Part shown: positions 25,969 to 33,967 of the stretch, one piece after another
Position numbering within the stretch: position 1 is the first letter of the stretch
Layout of the letters: the number at the start of each line of letters is the position of its first letter
From: DATFVA01 sp963747755
GTDB lineage: Bacteria; Bacteroidota; Ignavibacteria; Ignavibacteriales; Ignavibacteriaceae
Assembly: GCA_963747755.1 (NCBI GenBank)
Contig: CAVVGK010000011.1
Coordinates: 372,001 to 436,000, forward strand
Direction: 5' to 3'
Length of the DNA stretch: 64,000 bases
Translations under genes and position numbers: made by a program
Notes under the pieces: model-generated
The model's database searches: none
Seen by the model: only the letters and a program-made list of their open reading frames with translations
What the model was told of the DNA's origin: nothing

Positions 25969-26991
25969 CTAATTCATCACTTCCAGGTTGTATTTTTCCT
26001 TGAAGACATCGTTGTAATGTATGCTTCCGTCCGAAGCAATGATAAGACATGGGTAACCCAGCTGCTTATCGCTCAGCGCTTTCTTCCAGCCTAATAGAAA
26101 CACATATGTGGCTGTAGCATCCGCCTCTTCCGCTGTCGGAGCAATGATGGTTGAGCTTTCAGAAAGTGAACCGGGATAGCCTGTGGCGGGATCGAGAATA
26201 TGATGATATCGTTTTCCATTAATTATTCTGAACCTCTCATAGTCTCCGCTCGTTGCAACCGCATAGTCTTTCAGATTGAATGCCCCGGCAAGGTCATTTG
26301 TGCGCCGCGGATGTTTTATCCCTACCCGCCATTCTGTGCTCCCGTCTTTCGTACCCGATACGTAAAGATCGCCGCCTGCATTCAGAATGAAGTTTGTTAT
26401 TCCTTTCTCCTTCAGTACAGCCGATCCTCTGTCAATCGCATAACCCTTTGCAATTCCTCCAAGGTCCACCGACATTCCCTTCTTTTTCAGATATACAGTA
26501 GAATCCTGCTCGTTTATCCCGATGTCCCTGTAGTTAACCAGCTTGTCCAGCTTCTTAATCTCTCCCGCTGTCGGCAGAACGATCTCCTTGTCTTCGCTGA
26601 ATCCCCAAAGATCTGAAAGGGGACCTATAGTCACATCAAATACTCCGCCATAGTTCCTGCAGTAGGCTTTGGCGCGCTTCATCATTTCAAGTGTTTCGTA
26701 ACTCACTTTCACCGGATGAATGCCGGCGCTGCGGTTTATTGCCGATATCTCGCTGCCGTCCTTTTGACAGCTGAGCAGGTTCTCCACTCTGCTCATTTCT
26801 TCATAGGCCGCCACCAGCGCTGCTTTGCATTCGTTAACATCAGAGCTGCGTGCGGTTGTCTCAACCGTCGTGCCCATAAGGTACTTGTTGACGGAAAGAC
26901 TGTACATCGTTGTGTCGCCCTCAGCTCTCAGAGCAGCAGAGAACATCACAAAGAATACAGCGGATATGCAGACTAAAAGAATATTTCTCAT
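25969..26991 (-). CDS. apbE: ApbE-type FAD:protein FMN transferase
   Basis: 340 residues, standard for ApbE. A signal peptide (about 1-23) places it in the periplasm. Family motifs: MGTTVETTARS near the N-terminus, the flavin-binding VDLGGIAKGYAIDRG (about 175-189), ILNAGGDLYVSG (about 201-212), HHILDPATGYP (about 264-274) and the Mg-binding EADATATYVF. ApbE attaches FMN through a phosphoester to a Thr or Ser in D-x-x-(S/T)-(G/S)-A-(S/T) sites of exported redox proteins. It is the last gene of a five-gene operon, 6 bp after the NusG_II gene; the DUF3570 barrel in the same operon has two candidate sites. Confidence 0.95.
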   Translation of the reverse strand: MRNILLVCISAVFFVMFSAALRAEGDTTMYSLSVNKYLMGTTVETTARSSDVNECKAALVAAYEEMSRVENLLSCQKDGSEISAINRSAGIHPVKVSYETLEMMKRAKAYCRNYGGVFDVTIGPLSDLWGFSEDKEIVLPTAGEIKKLDKLVNYRDIGINEQDSTVYLKKKGMSVDLGGIAKGYAIDRGSAVLKEKGITNFILNAGGDLYVSGTKDGSTEWRVGIKHPRRTNDLAGAFNLKDYAVATSGDYERFRIINGKRYHHILDPATGYPGSLSESSTIIAPTAEEADATATYVFLLGWKKALSDKQLGYPCLIIASDGSIHYNDVFKEKYNLEVMN

Positions 26992-26997
26992 TTTGTT

Positions 26998-27684
26998 CTA
27001 GAAGGTTATGCTGTCTACACCCAGACTGCTTTTCCCGGCAATAACAACATTTACCTGGTTCGGCACGCAGATAAGGTTCTCGCCGGGTTTTGATATGGCC
27101 GCCATATTCATACACGTTTTGTGCTTACAGGATGCCGATATGACTTTCACCGACCCGTTCTTTACACTTATGTCTACGTGACCCTCCAATCCCTCAATAT
27201 GATATGAATCTATATCCCGATCCAGTGAAAGCTGCTTCACCAGCGTTTCACCCCTGAATATGTTGATCCCTCCGGCCTGAGATGAATTCCGACGAGACGA
27301 AAATCTCAGCAGTACAGGATCATCAAGCGTTTCAGGAAGCGACAGCGAGCCGGCACTTTCCCTCAGCAGTTTTGAGAATTCATCAATTCCTTTGTGGTAG
27401 TCAACAAGTTCCTGTCCCCGCACATACACTATATCGCCGATGTGCCTTCCCTGCAGTCTGTACTCACTGAAATCCAGCTGGCTCTGTCCGTAATCTGAAT
27501 ATTTAATTGCCTGTTCAATTGTATGAATAGTTTTCGACGGCTCATCGGTTATTACTGATAAGGAAAAGGGACCCTCATTTTTAACTGCTGCGAAGGTGTT
27601 TTTTCCAAAAGGATTTATCATTCCCAGTGCTGCAGAAGCAGGAAGCATAATTGAACTGTACTTTAGAAAATCCCTTCTTTTCAT
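26998..27684 (-). CDS. Tat-exported protein with C-terminal NusG_II domain
   Basis: 228 residues. The N-terminus MKRRDFLKYSS plus a hydrophobic stretch is a twin-arginine signal, implying export in folded form, often with a cofactor. The C-terminal part (about 145-228) fits the NusG domain II family found in flavin/Rnf-linked proteins: GHVDISVKNGSVKVISASC-x4-C then LICVPNQVNVVIAG, including the C-x4-C pair (CKHKTC) and the CVPN loop. The middle region (about 45-140) is not recognised; it contains RLQGRHIGDIVYVRGQELVDY. The gene lies 47 bp after the DUF3570 gene and 6 bp before apbE. NusG_II proteins are typically encoded beside ApbE or FMN-binding proteins, so a redox partner role is likely. 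Confidence 0.8.
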   Translation of the reverse strand: MKRRDFLKYSSIMLPASAALGMINPFGKNTFAAVKNEGPFSLSVITDEPSKTIHTIEQAIKYSDYGQSQLDFSEYRLQGRHIGDIVYVRGQELVDYHKGIDEFSKLLRESAGSLSLPETLDDPVLLRFSSRRNSSQAGGINIFRGETLVKQLSLDRDIDSYHIEGLEGHVDISVKNGSVKVISASCKHKTCMNMAAISKPGENLICVPNQVNVVIAGKSSLGVDSITF

Positions 27685-27731
27685 TTTTTATTTCCTCATA
27701 AATAAATTATTAAACTTTTATTTTATGTCCG

Positions 27732-28937
27732 CTAATACCTGTACCGTATGCCGATGTTAAAATCCATTGCAAACAGGTTGTTAAGATGATTGAACCAGTA
27801 CGGCGAATTCGTATGCCTTAAATAGAAATCAAGATTGAGAATGTACTCAACCCTGTCGTCTGTAAGAAACGGAAGATAATCCTGACGGTCCCCGCCGGTT
27901 AAAACCAGGTTCATCTGAAGTTCATTGGAGTAGCCCGCCTCCAGCTTAATATCGGTAGTCATAAACTTCTCGGGAGCCGTATAAACAGGCTTGAAGAAGA
28001 ATGCTTTTGTCTGAAGGTTTGTCCGCCAGCCCAGTCCCAGGATAACATGTTTCGATAGGTACCTTTGATAGTCGGCTGAATAGGTACTCGCGAATAAGTC
28101 CCACGAATCCCAATAATATCTGTAGCCCGTCTGAAGCGATGATTTATCCGTCAGCCGGTATTTCAGGGAGACGGCCGCCGCCCGCCTTATCCGCAGATCA
28201 GGATGAACGGGATCAAACAGACTGTCGGCACCGTTGATTGTTATCGGCACCAGCTTGTAGTTGTCCGATAACAGCCCGCTGTTTTCCGTGTAAGTTGAAA
28301 GGAACTGGAATATCAGCCTTGTACTGAGTACCTGCGAAAAGTTCGCGTTGATCGTTGTAACGTTCTTGTCCTTCTTCCAGTTTTTGGTTTTAGGGAAAAC
28401 CTTATCCCAGCTTCTAACTACTCCCAGCTGAAGCGATGTGTTGTTCTCGGCAAAATTCTGGGTGTAGTTGCCAATGAGAGTAGATGAAGTATAATCGCTC
28501 TCCGTGCTGTATAGTCCGTCAATTGAAAGCAGTCCGCTGCCGAAAGTATGCGCCATACCAACGTTGAACTCATTGCGTATCTCGTCAAAAGCAGGCTGTC
28601 CGTCATGTCCGCTTCCGCCTCCTCCCGACGATCTGCCGGATGCTGCGGTAACGGCATCTACCTTTCCCAGCCCTGCCGCATTATTTGCCGAAGATGGACT
28701 GTTGCTCCTTATCGATGCTGCAGTTATCATATCTACCAGGTACCTTCCGGTAAGACTGGTCGACTCCGACACCCTTTTGGTTATCGCGATGCTCGGGTAA
28801 AGTACTGTAACATTAAAGCTGTCAAAATATCCGCTGAAGTTCACCTGGGTCTCGTTTGAGGGCAGCAGCTGCGCATGACTAATCGCGGTAAAACAAATAA
28901 AGATCAGCAGAAAGGAAACAGACTTTCTCAGCCGCAA
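27732..28937 (-). CDS. DUF3570 outer-membrane beta-barrel with two flavinylation-like sites
   Basis: 401 residues, start TTG at 28937, overlapping the end of the DUF4266 gene by 10 bp. Signal peptide about 1-23 (ISHAQ). The body alternates polar and hydrophobic residues with many aromatics and ends NIGIRYRY, an aromatic-terminated outer-membrane strand, typical of DUF3570 barrels. Two near-identical segments stand out: VDMITAASIRS (D69-x2-T72-A-A-S75) and VDAVTAASGRS (D94-x2-T97-A-A-S100). They resemble the ApbE target motif D-x-x-(S/T)-(G/S)-A-(T/S). A Ser/Gly-rich linker follows (SSGGGGSGHDG). I infer that the barrel displays FMN groups near the outer membrane, modified by the operon's own ApbE. 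No flavinylation of DUF3570 is known to me with certainty. Confidence 0.8.
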   Translation of the reverse strand: MRLRKSVSFLLIFICFTAISHAQLLPSNETQVNFSGYFDSFNVTVLYPSIAITKRVSESTSLTGRYLVDMITAASIRSNSPSSANNAAGLGKVDAVTAASGRSSGGGGSGHDGQPAFDEIRNEFNVGMAHTFGSGLLSIDGLYSTESDYTSSTLIGNYTQNFAENNTSLQLGVVRSWDKVFPKTKNWKKDKNVTTINANFSQVLSTRLIFQFLSTYTENSGLLSDNYKLVPITINGADSLFDPVHPDLRIRRAAAVSLKYRLTDKSSLQTGYRYYWDSWDLFASTYSADYQRYLSKHVILGLGWRTNLQTKAFFFKPVYTAPEKFMTTDIKLEAGYSNELQMNLVLTGGDRQDYLPFLTDDRVEYILNLDFYLRHTNSPYWFNHLNNLFAMDFNIGIRYRY

Positions 28938-29146
28938 CCGCAGCCTCCGCTCTCCGCACCGGTGGCGCCTTCAACGCCTTCTCTGTAATCGAGAAAGTGT
29001 TCTTTTATTCCCGCGTTAATGGGGTTTTCATCGATTATCATTATTGGATCTGAAAGTCCTTCCTTCTCCCACGGCTTTACCGTCGCACAGCCGTACATAA
29101 AAAATGAAGCTGCGAGAAGAATCAGAATGCGGATTTTTATATTCAA
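28928..29146 (-). CDS. DUF4266 small lipoprotein
   Basis: 72 residues; start TTG at 29146, one base after the TlpA stop, so translationally coupled. Lipoprotein signal with lipobox ASFFMYGC (Cys20). Short mature part has the DUF4266 features VKPWEKEGLSDP, HFLDYREG and a Gly/Cys-rich terminus (SGGCGCG). DUF4266 is a small partner almost always found beside DUF3570; its role is unknown. The C-terminal cysteine pair might bind metal or form a disulfide maintained by the TlpA upstream (inference). Confidence 0.85.
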   Translation of the reverse strand: MNIKIRILILLAASFFMYGCATVKPWEKEGLSDPIMIIDENPINAGIKEHFLDYREGVEGATGAESGGCGCG

Positions 29147-29147
29147 T

Positions 29148-29654
29148 TTAATTCTCTTTCAGTAGTTGAGTTAATTCTGAATTGAAGTCATTTACATATG
29201 AGTCCTTAAACCCGTCGTGCCTGAAGCGCATATTCCCTTTTTTATCTATAAATATAGTTGTGGGCATCGCCTCTATATTGAACAGGGCGGGAATCTTCTG
29301 CGCATCATCTTCAACTATGGGGAATTCAGGCTGGGGAAAAAGCTTATCGAGGAACTTCTGCATGTTACCTGCATTATTGTCGATGTTCACAGCAATTAAT
29401 TGAAAGTTGGAATCGGGATGTGTTCTGTAGAATTTAACCAGACTGGGCATCTCATCGCGGCAGGGAGGGCACCAGCTTGCCCAGAAATCGAGCAGCACTA
29501 CTTTGCCTTTATAGTCAGATAACTTTATTTCCTTTCCCTTTATCGTCTTCCCCTGAAAGTCGGGTGCAGGTGAATCTTCTTTCTCCTGGGAGAATCCTTT
29601 ACCAAGAAAGGCTGCTGTCGTCAGGATAAGGAGAAACCACAAAGTAAATCTCAT
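29148..29654 (-). CDS. TlpA-family periplasmic thiol-disulfide oxidoreductase
   Basis: 168 residues. Signal peptide about 1-22 (GFSQ). Thioredoxin fold with active site WCPPC (61-65) in FWASWCPPCRDEMPSL, and the cis-Pro region AMPTTIFIDKKG. TlpA/ResA proteins reduce disulfides of exported proteins, classically in cytochrome c maturation. As first gene of the operon with DUF4266, DUF3570, NusG_II and ApbE, it likely keeps cysteines of those partners (DUF4266 CGCG, NusG_II C-x4-C) reduced. The upstream region is the large repeat array. Confidence 0.88.
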   Translation of the reverse strand: MRFTLWFLLILTTAAFLGKGFSQEKEDSPAPDFQGKTIKGKEIKLSDYKGKVVLLDFWASWCPPCRDEMPSLVKFYRTHPDSNFQLIAVNIDNNAGNMQKFLDKLFPQPEFPIVEDDAQKIPALFNIEAMPTTIFIDKKGNMRFRHDGFKDSYVNDFNSELTQLLKEN

Positions 29655-29869
29655 GGGTTAATTTCCTGTTAAGTATTTGTAATATAGCCGTTTGGAAATA
29701 TGGTTTAACATTAAATAATATAATTAAAGCAATCATGCTACAAAAAAGCGACTGTATTAAATATGGGACGAATTTTCCGGTTACCTGTTTATTTTGATGA
29801 AATTTGAAGAGAAAAGGTTCCTGTTTTTATTCCCTAATTTACCCTGCATCACACCCCGAAAAGTTTTGC

Positions 29870-30715
29870 CGTACTCTCCACTATCCGGGGATCCTCGTAA
29901 AGTATCAGCGGAATGAGGCTAAAGCCGGGAGGTTATTTTTATCTTTGCTGCCCGTCAGTTGAAAACTGACGGCAATTTTAAGCTCAAGGCAGATTCGGTT
30001 TTAACCGCATTGCCATCCGGTCTGAACAGCACTGCCGTCAGGTTTTGATCGCTTTGCCGTCCGGTTTTAACCGCTTTGCCGTCCGGTTTTAACCGCTTTG
30101 CCGTCCGGTTTTAACCGACGGACTAAAAATAATACTACGATATCCCGGCTTTAGCCGCATTTGAATGACAGAAGTTTTAACTTTGCTTTGATTTTATTGC
30201 CGTCCGGTTTTAACCGCTTTGCCGTCCGGTTTTAACCGACGGACTAAAAATAATACTGCGATATCCCGGCTTTAGCCGCATTTGAATGACAGAAGTTTTA
30301 ACTTTGCTTTGATTTTATTGCCGTCCGGTTTTAACCGCTTTGCCGTCCGGTTTTAACCGACGGACTAAAAATAATACTGCGATATCCCGGCTTTAGCCGC
30401 ATTTGAATGACAGAAGTTTTAACTTTGCTTTGATTTTATTGCCGTCCGGTTTTAACCGCTTTGCCGTCCGGTTTTAACCGACGGACTAAAAATAATACTG
30501 CGATATCCCGGCTTTAGCCGCATTTAAGGATCATCCACAATTAGAAGTCAAATACCCGCAACTCACGAATCTCTCCACCATCCGGCGATCCTCGTAAAGT
30601 ATCAGCGGAATGAGGCTAAAGCCGGGAGGTTATTTTTATCTTTGTTGCCCGTCAGTTGAAAACTGACGGCAATACAATTTAATTTTAACTGACGGGGAGG
30701 CTATTCATTAAATCC
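29870..30715. repeat. Composite REP array with a 121-bp tandem block
   Basis: Near-identical 90-bp modules lie at both sides (about 29888-29975 and 30588-30675): GATCCTCGTAAAGTATCAGC, GAGGCTAAAGCCGGGAGGTT, CCCGTCAGTTGAAAACTGACGG. Between them is a tandem repeat of period 121 bp, marked by GGACTAAAAATAATACT at 30120, 30241, 30362 and 30483; each unit has two GCCGTCCGGTTTTAACCG palindromes, TATCCCGGCTTTAGCCGC and GACAGAAGTTTTAACTTTGC. The first unit differs by one base (ACTACG against ACTGCG). Confidence 0.9.
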
Positions 30716-30734
30716 CACTTTTCCTCACAAAATT

Positions 30735-30742
30735 TACTTTTG
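30735..30742 (+). promoter_or_regulatory. Candidate TAnnTTTG -7 box before the M16 peptidase pair
   Basis: TACTTTTG lies just past the repeat array and 86 nt before the GTG start at 30828. No -33 box is clear. Confidence 0.3.
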
Positions 30743-30827
30743 GTCTTGGCTCGATCCCTTAAATCGCTTAAATTACGCCCTCATTATCCAAACAAACCAA
30801 ATCATTCCACATAAAAAGGAAGTTAAT

Positions 30828-32180
30828 GTGCATAGATTCAGTCTTTTATTACTAATAGGAGTATTAACAGTGCTTACACAAAGTCTTAATGCTCAGGAGG
30901 AAAGTAAGATCCTCCCCTATCCAATTTACCAGCAGAAGTTGGAGAACGGGCTTAATATCGTAACCGTTCCGTTCGATAGTCCCGGCCTGGCCGCATTCTA
31001 TATTGTCGTGCGCGTCGGTTCCCGAAATGAAGTTGAGGAAGGTGTTACCGGCTTCGCGCACTTCTTCGAGCATATGATGTTCAGAGGAACTGACCAATAC
31101 CCGCGCGAAAAGTATAACCAGGTTCTGCAGATGACCGGCGCCAGCGCAAATGCTAATACTTCGCTCGATCGCACCATCTACCATATGACCGGCAATGTCG
31201 ACTACCTTGAAAAGATGTTCGAGCTTGAATCCGACAGGTTTATGAACCTCCACTATTCGGAACACGATTTTAAGACGGAAGCCGGAGCGGTTAAGGGCGA
31301 GTATACAAAGAATTACGCAAGTCCCTATCAGCAGCTCTACGAAAAACTGCTCGATACCGCATTTGAAAAACACACATACAAACATACCACAATGGGTTTC
31401 TTCAATGACATTGTGGATATGCCCAACCAGTACGAGTATTCGCTTAAGTTCTTCAAACGCTATTACCGTCCCGAGTATTCTACCATCGTGGTCGTGGGCG
31501 ATGTTACACCGGAAAGGGTTGACTCGCTTGCCGAAAAATATTTCGGAGAATGGAAAAGAGGCGATTACACAACTGATGTTCCTGTTGAGCCGGAGCAGAC
31601 TGAAGAGAAAACTGTTCACCTTCAGGATGGGTCAATCCCGCCTTATATGGGTATGAACTACAAAGGTCCGGCTTTCAACGATAAAAAAATTGATATGCCC
31701 GCTATCGATGTGCTCAACACAATCCTTTTTTCACAGAACTCTGATCTTTTCAATAAACTTGTCGTTAAAGAGCGGAAGCTAAGGTTCCTCGGCGGCGGCG
31801 CTACAGATTCACGCGATCCCTTCCTGATAACCATCCAGGCCTCATTTATAAATAAGGATGATTTTCAGTATGTCCGGGATGAGATAACAAAAGCCATCGA
31901 TGATGTTAAGAAGAACGGAATCGATAAAAAGATTCTCGATGAAACAAAGTCGAACCTTAAGTACAGCTTCGCGATGGGCATCGACAATCCCGATGCTATC
32001 GCCAATTCTATTAGTCACTACATCTACCTTACCGGCGATCCCGAATCGCTTAACAGGCTCTACGCCATGTACGATAAGGTAACGGTTGACGATGTTAAGA
32101 TGGTTGCAGATAAATATTATAATGACAGCGATTTAACGATTTCTACAATTTCTTCAGATGAGAAAGGAGGGGTGAAATAA
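30828..32180 (+). CDS. M16-family zinc peptidase, catalytic subunit
   Basis: 450 residues, start GTG at 30828 with AAGGAAG upstream (the ATG two bases earlier is out of frame). Signal peptide about 1-22 (NAQE). The inverted zinc motif H78-F-F-E81-H82 and a downstream glutamate in EAGAVKGEYTKN complete the M16 (pitrilysin/insulinase) active site. Two M16 half-domains follow (about 30-220 and 220-440). Bacterial periplasmic M16 pairs degrade peptides, including signal peptides and small unfolded chains. It is coupled by a TAATG overlap to the next gene, its non-catalytic partner. Confidence 0.92.
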   Translation: MHRFSLLLLIGVLTVLTQSLNAQEESKILPYPIYQQKLENGLNIVTVPFDSPGLAAFYIVVRVGSRNEVEEGVTGFAHFFEHMMFRGTDQYPREKYNQVLQMTGASANANTSLDRTIYHMTGNVDYLEKMFELESDRFMNLHYSEHDFKTEAGAVKGEYTKNYASPYQQLYEKLLDTAFEKHTYKHTTMGFFNDIVDMPNQYEYSLKFFKRYYRPEYSTIVVVGDVTPERVDSLAEKYFGEWKRGDYTTDVPVEPEQTEEKTVHLQDGSIPPYMGMNYKGPAFNDKKIDMPAIDVLNTILFSQNSDLFNKLVVKERKLRFLGGGATDSRDPFLITIQASFINKDDFQYVRDEITKAIDDVKKNGIDKKILDETKSNLKYSFAMGIDNPDAIANSISHYIYLTGDPESLNRLYAMYDKVTVDDVKMVADKYYNDSDLTISTISSDEKGGVK

Positions 32181-33712
32181 TGAAGGCAATAATAATTTCT
32201 TTATTACTAACAGGGTTTATTATGGCACAGGAAGTAGTTGAACTAAAGCAGCCCTCTGCTGCCAAAATAATAGTTAAGCTCATGTTCAGGAACGGTTCTG
32301 TCACCGACCCCGCCGGGAAGGAAGGCCTAACCAATACAACCGCAAACCTTATCACCCAGGGCGGAACAGGCGATATGTCCTTCAGCGATATACAGGATAA
32401 GATCTACCCGATGGCCGCCCGCTACAGCTCCTCCGTCGATAAGGAGGTAACCATTTTTACTTTCGAGTTTCATAAGGACTGGGCGGAGCAGTTCTATCCC
32501 ATAATGATAGGACTGGTTACCAACCCGTCTTTCTCACAGAATGATTTCGACAGGGTGAAAACCAACCAGCAGGCTTATGTCGACCAGGTCATCCGCGCCT
32601 CCTCCGATGAAGAGTACAGCAAGAAAGCCCTTGAGGATTTTCTTTTCAGGGGAACCAGCTACCAGCATATGGTTGAAGGCAAATCTGCTTCCGTCTCTTC
32701 AATTACTCTGGATGATGTTAAGGCGCAGTATAAAAAATACTTCACGCAGAATAACCTGATGATCGGTATTGCTGGCAGCTATACAGACGCTTTCCTCAAT
32801 AAGCTGAAGGAAGATCTTAAGAAACTCCCCGATACCAAACCCGAAATACCGGAAGCTCCCGATGTTAAAATGCCCGACGGCATCAACGTGGAAATCATCT
32901 CAAAGGAAGGTGCTTTCGGCTCTGCAATATTTGCCGGCTACCCTCTTGATATAACCAGAGCTGACGATGACTTTGCCGCTCTTATGGTTGCCAATTCATA
33001 CCTCGGCGAGCATAGAAAATCTTACGGAAAACTCTACCAGATGATCCGCGAAGAACGTTCGATGAACTACGGCGACTACTCGTATATCGAATGGTATAAC
33101 AACGGGGGCGGAAATATGCTGCCGCCGTCGGGAGTGCCGAGACACGCAAATTACTTTGCTCTGTGGATAAGACCTGTGCAGATTGCCAAACAGCTGAAGA
33201 TGCAGTACGACGAACTGAAGGATGTTAAGATTGGTCACGCTCACTTCGCCCTCCGCATGGCTTTGCGCGAAATGGATAAGATGATAAAGAACGGAATGTC
33301 GCAGGAAGATTTTGAGGCAGCCAGAGCTTTTCTTGTCAGCTACATAAAGCTTTACATTCAGTCGCCCGGCCATCAGCTCGGCTACCTGATGGATTCCCGT
33401 ATGTACGGAAGGAAAGATTATATTAAAGAACTCGGCGGTCTTCTCTCTAAACTTACACTGGAGGATGTAAACAATGCCATAAAGAAATATATGCAGATCG
33501 ATAATATGGATGTAACTATTGTAACGGATAAGAGTGAGGCGGAACCGCTGGCTGAAAGTCTCAGAAATAATACACCCTCCCCGATGAGCTATTCAAACCA
33601 GGTAAAGGCAGGTTTGGGTGAGGATATCCTGAAAGAAGATGCGGCAGCACAGGACTTCAAGCTCAACGTGAAAAGCGTTAAGATCATCGACTCGCAGGAC
33701 ACTTTCAAATAA
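32180..33712 (+). CDS. M16-family protein, non-catalytic partner
   Basis: 510 residues; the ATG shares one base with the stop of the upstream M16 gene. Short signal sequence (about 1-17, GFIMAQ). It has the M16 fold layout (VKLMFRNGSVTDPAGKEGLTNTTANLITQGG replaces the HxxEH helix) but no zinc-binding residues: the HFFEH equivalent reads LTNTTANLIT. It is the usual inactive subunit that pairs with the catalytic half to close the peptidase chamber, as in mitochondrial processing peptidase alpha/beta. A strong terminator follows. Confidence 0.9.
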   Translation: MKAIIISLLLTGFIMAQEVVELKQPSAAKIIVKLMFRNGSVTDPAGKEGLTNTTANLITQGGTGDMSFSDIQDKIYPMAARYSSSVDKEVTIFTFEFHKDWAEQFYPIMIGLVTNPSFSQNDFDRVKTNQQAYVDQVIRASSDEEYSKKALEDFLFRGTSYQHMVEGKSASVSSITLDDVKAQYKKYFTQNNLMIGIAGSYTDAFLNKLKEDLKKLPDTKPEIPEAPDVKMPDGINVEIISKEGAFGSAIFAGYPLDITRADDDFAALMVANSYLGEHRKSYGKLYQMIREERSMNYGDYSYIEWYNNGGGNMLPPSGVPRHANYFALWIRPVQIAKQLKMQYDELKDVKIGHAHFALRMALREMDKMIKNGMSQEDFEAARAFLVSYIKLYIQSPGHQLGYLMDSRMYGRKDYIKELGGLLSKLTLEDVNNAIKKYMQIDNMDVTIVTDKSEAEPLAESLRNNTPSPMSYSNQVKAGLGEDILKEDAAAQDFKLNVKSVKIIDSQDTFK

Positions 33713-33719
33713 TATTATT

Positions 33720-33755
33720 AGAGACGGGTCACCGACCCGTCTCTTATTATTTTTA
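33720..33755 (+). terminator. Rho-independent terminator of the M16 operon
   Basis: AGAGACGGGTC (33720-33730) and GACCCGTCTCT (33734-33744) pair perfectly around a 3-base loop, followed by TATTATTTTT. Confidence 0.92.
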
Positions 33756-33764
33756 ACCAAGCCA

Positions 33765-33962
33765 CGGATTCTATTGCCGTCAGTTTTAATTGACGGACTA
33801 AAAATAATGCTCTAACACACAGGCTTTAGCCACAATTAAAGATTAAACACAACCTCGACGGCATTCTTACATCCTGTCTGCTTCCAATCCTCGTTAGAGG
33901 ATCAACATTTGTAGCAAACCTATCCCGCACATCTCTCACAACCTCGTAGAGGTTGAACATAT
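33765..33962. repeat. REP unit plus two second-family elements
   Basis: GCCGTCAGTTTTAATTGACGGACT with AAAAATAATGC and CAGGCTTTAGCCAC forms one complete REP-like unit (about 33774-33835). It is followed by AATCCTCGTTAGAGGATC..ACATTTGTAGC (33891) and CAACCTCGTAGAGGTTGAAC (33940) of the second family, just behind the stop of the convergent sialidase-like gene. Confidence 0.8.
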
Positions 33963-33967
33963 ACCGC

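Noticed and set aside
28928..28970. DUF4266 C-terminus (GATGAES) as an extra flavinylation site
   Set aside because: It lacks the upstream Asp at the right spacing and the following T/S-rich pattern; the Gly/Cys-rich tail is a normal family feature.
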